A stretch of DNA of 64,000 bases, taken from assembly GCA_900708905.1 (NCBI GenBank), contig CAADRB010000006.1:3988316-4052315 (forward strand). Direction: 5' to 3'. This document shows, piece after piece, positions 58,921 to 64,000 of the stretch. The notes under the pieces are model-generated. The model saw only the letters and a program-made list of their open reading frames with translations, was not told where the DNA came from and made no database searches. The stretch comes from Hymenolepis diminuta. Taxonomy: Eukaryota > Platyhelminthes > Cestoda > Cyclophyllidea > Hymenolepididae. The translations under genes and the position numbers were made by a program. Numbering within the stretch: position 1 is the stretch's first letter; each line of letters starts with the position of its first letter.

Positions 58921-59196
58921 TCTAGTGAGCTCTGCTATGTTAACATCTATACACTTCTCGTTTACGTACTTCTAGCTCTAAGAAGATACAAATGACCAAG
59001 CACTCCATTAATTCAAATGCTTTATAAGCTCTAAATATTGCGGACATAACCCCATCCATGAATCCGGGAGCCAATTCATGAAATTTGAACACTAGAATTA
59101 AACACAGTGAGCCATATCCCAAGTAAAATATGACTTCATGTCATCACCTCATATCTTCTTGTTCTAATCCTACCCTTCCGTCTCATATCTGATTGG
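58921..59196. repeat. Interspersed repeat family B, copy 1
   Basis: Aligns in direct orientation with 62,057-62,283. It starts TCTAGTGAGCTCTGCTATGT and ends in TCTAATCCTACCCTTCCGTC plus TCATATCTGATTGG. Relative to copy 2 it carries roughly 85 extra bases after the first block. Confidence 0.55.
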
Positions 59197-59449
59197 ACAA
59201 GCCTATTTCCCCCTATTCAGATGTCATGTCATTACTAAAACCCGTAAAAATTTTCGACCCTTCACATAAATACTTGACAAAAAGTAAACGATAGATAACG
59301 TTATTCTCTATTTATTTATTGTACTGTTTTATAAATGTTAGATATTGTATTATTAAAATAATTTATTTTATACTTGAACAAATTATTCTTTCATCATTTA
59401 GCCAATTTTGCGACTCTGATTTGCTTTAGCGTTATTTCACTTACTATAC

Positions 59450-59477
59450 CTGATTTGACAAAACTATGTCAAATCAG
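59450..59477. repeat. Perfect 11-bp inverted repeat (hairpin)
   Basis: CTGATTTGACA (59,450-59,460), six-base loop, TGTCAAATCAG (59,467-59,477). It could form a stem-loop in RNA or DNA. No coding context. Confidence 0.9.
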
Positions 59478-60012
59478 AAGAACGAAATAAAAATGTTGTG
59501 GTTGAAAGTGAACCAGCTGGTTTGGAAAAGGCAACCCATTGTGTATCAAATAAAAATTTTGCGGTATTGGAAACGTTTTAGGAGGATATTTCAAAGGACC
59601 TCTAAATGGATATTCATTTCTGTGTGTATTTTAGCTACAGCGTAATTTTAGCCCAGCGGCATGATTTGTGTTTGATAAAAAATTACCTTCTGTTCGTGCA
59701 AATGGATTTGGATACTAGTAACTTTCTGACCGTTCGTTATTTGCAAAAATAATAATAGCTTTCTAGAATGTTAGCTGTAATTTTAAAGGAGCTGAGAAAG
59801 TTTGCTACAATACTAGGCGACGTCAGACAATTGTAATTGATTGTAGTTGTACAGAACAAATAAGGTCTGAATGGATTTTACGTTGATTCAATAACATCAA
59901 GTTCTGCTATTCTTGTAAAGTACAATCAAGCTTCTGTTCATTGGTCAAACAATGAACCAGTCGATGAATGACGATTGACGTTGTCATGCCGTGATGAGAA
60001 ATGATTGTGATG

Positions 60013-60056
60013 CGGAAGTGGCATGGTGATAATATGGCACTGATATTCCACTTCCG
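60013..60056. repeat. 9-bp inverted repeat with 26-bp spacer
   Basis: CGGAAGTGG (60,013-60,021) and CCACTTCCG (60,048-60,056) are exact reverse complements. Imperfect pairing (ATG on one side, CAT on the other) extends beyond them. It stands out in composition. Function unknown. Confidence 0.8.
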
Positions 60057-62056
60057 GTGCATGGCAGAGCATTATTTTGTCTTCCTATCAAAACTTAATA
60101 GATTCAGGGTTTGAATGAAGTGATATTCAAACTCGATATTCTACCTCCCTAGATCTTCTCTGTATTAAAATACTTTCCAGTGATTAAGTATCGTAAAATG
60201 TTTTTGTTGTGCCATGAGTAATGGGAATGCTGAATCTATTTTTTATTTAATCTCAACTGAGTTGATAGATTTTAATTTTTATAATAAATTACATGCCAAC
60301 TAAATGCCGGTTGGCTTATGTTACCTCTATTTACCTCTATTTGTGTAGGTTCTGGTGAGCTCTACCTTATTGAAAAATTCTTAACTAATATCAGCAAAAA
60401 TCGATTGGCTGGAGAAAAGTATTCATATATCCACAGGCACAATGAAACGTTAGTTTGACTCTACTGAAAGTCACAGGTAATTAGTGAAAAATTTAGTATA
60501 TACTCAAACTTTCTTTTTTGATCGAATAGGTTACTTTGATCAATCAATCAAGCACATATGACCTATACAGAATTGTTGTAGTTCACAAAGAACCGACAGA
60601 ATTGAATATAATTCGATTCAATGTGTTTTTATCAACTAATTTTTTTATGAATAAAAACGGAGTTCGTTTAATCTTTGAAATTTATAAATAACTGACTTTA
60701 TTGACATACATAACATATCACTTTCTTGCATTAATATTCATTCCGTGTTGTGTAGTGACAGAATGACACTAATTACAAAGTTTATCTCGCAATCTAGTGT
60801 ATTAGGCACTTCAAAGTACTTGAATTATGACATTAAAATTCAGCCCACACCTTAACATTCATGTTTCAACTGCTTTAATATCTATCTTATACTTTTGGGT
60901 GTGATTGTGGTAAAAGCTTAGAACCTACTGCTTAAAATGAATAAATAGCTTCGATTTTGAATCAATATAAATTACCTTAGTAATGGATTTGATGCATTAT
61001 AATTAAATGGTTTGAATTCAACAAACGTATTTCATTCTATTTTCGGGAGTAATGCAAAATGTTCTTAGTTCTCAATTGGCATATAAGTCTTAACATATAT
61101 TTTCATTTGAGACGTTTAGTAGAAGAATTATTTTTCGATAAAATTTCATAATTTGTTTATAACTGATTATTTTCAGGATCCATTTTAATGTTTTTATATA
61201 GCTTGGCGACTGTCAGAACTGCCATCAATCAACCAGATTTTATCACCAAGCTTACATCAGTACGCCTATCAAAATTTATGTGGAAACTCAAACGATCGTC
61301 CAGCAATACCCCTTGCAACTCATTAATAATTATATATTTGCTCCTTCATTTTCACCAAAATATCAACTGTCTTAACCATTTCAAATACCTACCGACCCTC
61401 TCTTTATAGGTCCAAGTTTAATCCTCTCTCCAGTCCGACTTCGATGTTCCTTGTCGTCTACTCTGCCCTCTTCCTCCCAATTTCTCCTAAAGTTAGTTCT
61501 TCAGCCAAATCCTCTTTGTCTACAGATTCTCATACCCTCCGCTCTTATGTCCCCCTCTCTTGCATTAGTCTCATTAAAGTATTATCTTAAGTAAAACTGT
61601 GCCTCTCTTTATGATCCTCTGTGGCTTCATATTTAATGACTCTGATATTTAGTTTCCTACAAATCCAAGCTCGTTGAACAGCTTGGACAGAGGAAAAACA
61701 TTCTGCCTTCTCTTTCTTGACGTATGAACATCAAACTTGTGATATCTGAGCACATTTACAATATTTGCAAAAGTTTAATATTTTCTCCACAATCCGAGTA
61801 AAGTGTAGAACAATGGATCCAGGTTTCTTTTCCACACATGCCACCTCACATCCAGAAAAGAAAGCAAAATAAACAGATATCCTTAAAGATGATCTGTGCT
61901 ATTATATGATCGAAGTCCATTGCAGTGTTGCTGAACAAATGACTGCAATGGGCCAATAGGGAAGAGGTGTGCAATACATTCTACAGTAACAATGTGGAAA
62001 ACAGCGTCCGTACTGAATTTAGTCGGCATGTAATGTAAAAGATAATATGTGCAATA

Positions 62057-62283
62057 TCTAGCGAGCTCTGCTGTATTGACAGACTTTGAATATTTCAGAC
62101 ATGAATCCATCCAGATAACCAGAAATCAAATCATAAAAACTGGGTTATGAAGCATTGCAAAGGGAATTATACATTTTATGAGATAGTGAATGACTATGCT
62201 TCCAGAATTCAAAAAGATTCTTGATATTCTGACTTCGGTATAAACTCCTATTCAATCCTTCCCCCTCGTTTCATTCTCACTGG
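62057..62283. repeat. Interspersed repeat family B, copy 2
   Basis: Starts TCTAGCGAGCTCTGCTGTAT, continues GAATATTTCAGACATGAATC (compare AAATATTGCGGACATAACCC in copy 1), and ends TTCAATCCTTCCCCCTCGTT plus TCATTCTCACTGG. Direct orientation relative to copy 1, 3.1 kb away. Confidence 0.55.
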
Positions 62284-63229
62284 TAAATTTTTTTAATTTC
62301 TCCTGCTTAGATCCTTACAATGATAACATGTAAAATTTTTTATATCGCCATAGATAATAACAGTAATAATGTATCAAACCAATATCTATTTTCGGTAACT
62401 GAATAGGCGACTTTAGATACTTGTAAATTTTTGTTTAAATATTCAACTTTTATTATTTTAATATTTAATGAGTAAGGTAGTAAGGAAATAAAAGTAACAC
62501 AATCCGAGCAATTTCATCAGTTGCATCTAAAATAAAAGGAGGAGATGGCTTCGATTTTCTCTCGTCAAAGTTATAATTTAATTATATGGAATGGCTGTTT
62601 CTGCTGCTGTTGCTGCTATAAATTCTCACTAACCTTACGTTAATTAAAAGTTTGTCCCTTTTCCTTTCACAGCCTCACTTTCCCTGTTTCTCTCACTCTC
62701 CAGTTGCTGACTTTTTTAAATGAGAAGCATCACTGAATTTTACTTGATTTCATTTAACCACATATTTTGCTTCATTAGTGTTAATACATTGATGTTGAAT
62801 GTGAGGAGAGATAAGGGAAACTTTTTAATAAACATTTAATTTTCATTTCCAAATGAGGGCTATCAACTTTGCTCTTGTTCTCAAGTCTGGTCTCCATGTT
62901 GAAAAAATCAGCCCTGTTTGGCGGTGGAGTAAAGATTTTTGATGACCGATTAAATATCAATGAATCCTAAAGGACAAGGATTTCAACATTTTTTCTCTTT
63001 TGAATTGCAATTCATGGAATAATTATAAATAAATCGCTTCTCTCTCGCAAGACTGAAATGCATGTGACTTGCACAAAGATAAGAATTCAAAATCTCAAAG
63101 AAGACTTTGAAATTATATACCTTGTTTTTTTAAACTTAATAAGTTGCAAAGCAGTTTCAAATGATGAAAAGTCTAAAAAGTGAATTACTTTTAAAATTCC
63201 AAATGTTTGTTTTTAAATGGAGTATACAA
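62284..63229. other. Intergenic sequence
   Basis: A+T-rich with a short CTG/CTT-type run near 62,600. Nothing else recognised. Confidence 0.45.
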
Positions 63230-63480
63230 AGTGGTACTTCTATCTGTGTCCCAGGCCAACGTGCACATCTACAAATTTGGTGGTCTCGAGATCAAGCCCC
63301 GCTGCTGTACGTTCAGTGATGAGAGTGACCAGTTGCCCTGATGAATCCTGGTCAACAAGGGAGGCGGTAGAATATGAGTTCCTCGTAAGTGAGAGTGCAC
63401 CTTTCCTCTACCCGAGCCAAGTGCTACAAACTGGCTAATTATTCCAATGGCCGCCTTAGTTAATCGGCCCATCATGACTC
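63230..63480. repeat. GC-richer island, probable repeat fragment
   Basis: About 250 bases of near-balanced composition in A+T-rich DNA, open in one frame on each strand (73 codons each) without a recognisable protein. Borders are sharp. Best explained as an inserted repeat (SINE-like or transposon fragment). Confidence 0.35.
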
Positions 63481-64000
63481 GATTTAGCAAAAATAAATGT
63501 CATGGAGGATGTCTGGGGAGAGTTTTATTTATGCTGGGAATGTGAATGAGTTATTAGGGTCAAAAACCAGTTTTACTGAAATTGCAAAGATAGTGATAAA
63601 TTTGAAGTGATACTAAATCTGTCATATGAACTATTTTATGCGTCCAACCGAGCTAGGCTTAGAGACATTCTCTTATATAACGAATCATCTTCCTAAGGGC
63701 TGCAGTGTGCTCCAAATAGGAATACCAAGAGTTGAATGGAAAAATGGGTATATTGTTTCAACCTAAGGAACAGTTAAGAAAAGGGAGGCATGCCAATAAT
63801 TAAAATTTCAAAAAACAGCAAGCAAGCCTCGACAAAACGATGATTTCCTTCATTATTTGCCTGATTTTTGCTTATACTTTATCTAATATTAATTCTTCAG
63901 CTCTTATCTCAATTAATACAACTCTTTAAACAGAAATCTGATTTGCATTGCATATAGTTGCCTTTTCCGATTGTATGCATTTTATTGATTATCTCGTATT

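Larger units (their letters stand above)
59197..62056. other. Intergenic sequence between the two family B repeats
   Basis: Apart from the two inverted repeats listed, I see only A+T-rich DNA and a pyrimidine-rich stretch at about 61,420-61,620. No gene recognised. Confidence 0.45.

Noticed and set aside
1..64000. CRISPR arrays, bacterial operons, rRNA genes, viral insertions
   Set aside because: None seen. There are no regularly spaced repeats, no dense ORFs, no conserved rRNA blocks and no viral protein motifs.

Overview
This window looks like nuclear DNA of an animal. It is strongly A+T-rich by eye, has low gene density, long GT-AG introns, microsatellites and a decayed mariner transposon, and shows no bacterial-style ORF packing or operons. 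The mariner belongs to the lineage whose C-terminal half carries MPP-type, FQQD-type and NPLDYY-type motifs. Together with the secreted, cysteine-rich, membrane-anchored gene, it suggests an ecdysozoan. An arthropod is most likely, and a parasitic copepod (sea-louse-like) genome is a reasonable but unproven guess.

One gene dominates the window. It lies on the minus strand from a promoter near 38.8 kb to a stop codon at 695-697. I assembled it by hand from splice sites and reading phase; no transcript was available. It has about 15 coding exons and one likely non-coding 5' exon. Exons 1-2 (38.5 and 27.6 kb) encode a signal peptide. Exons 3-8 (21.8-16.9 kb) encode five six-cysteine EB/EGF-like modules. 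Exons 9-13 (14.9-5.6 kb) encode a domain that looks like a zona pellucida (ZP) polymerisation domain, tentatively. A weak exon 14 (about 3.5 kb) and exon 15 (996-695) give an arginine-rich linker, one transmembrane helix and a short basic tail. Using the preferred splice choices the reading frame stays open for about 719 residues, and every junction from exon 1 to exon 12 is phase-compatible. This is the layout of an apical extracellular-matrix or cuticle-anchoring ZP protein.

The introns hold most of the other content. Intron 2 contains an almost full-length dead mariner (23,154-24,485) with both terminal repeats. It also contains a diverged copy (25.94-26.29 kb) of the exon 13 region, with an in-frame stop. 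Three old copies of another interspersed repeat sit at 4.7, 14.3 and 37.1 kb, all in the same orientation.

From 38.8 to 64 kb I found no convincing gene. That stretch holds microsatellites, several hairpins and palindromes, a tRNA-derived A/B-box fragment (45.35 kb), a repeat pair at 58.9 and 62.1 kb, and a few compositionally distinct blocks that are probably transposon debris.
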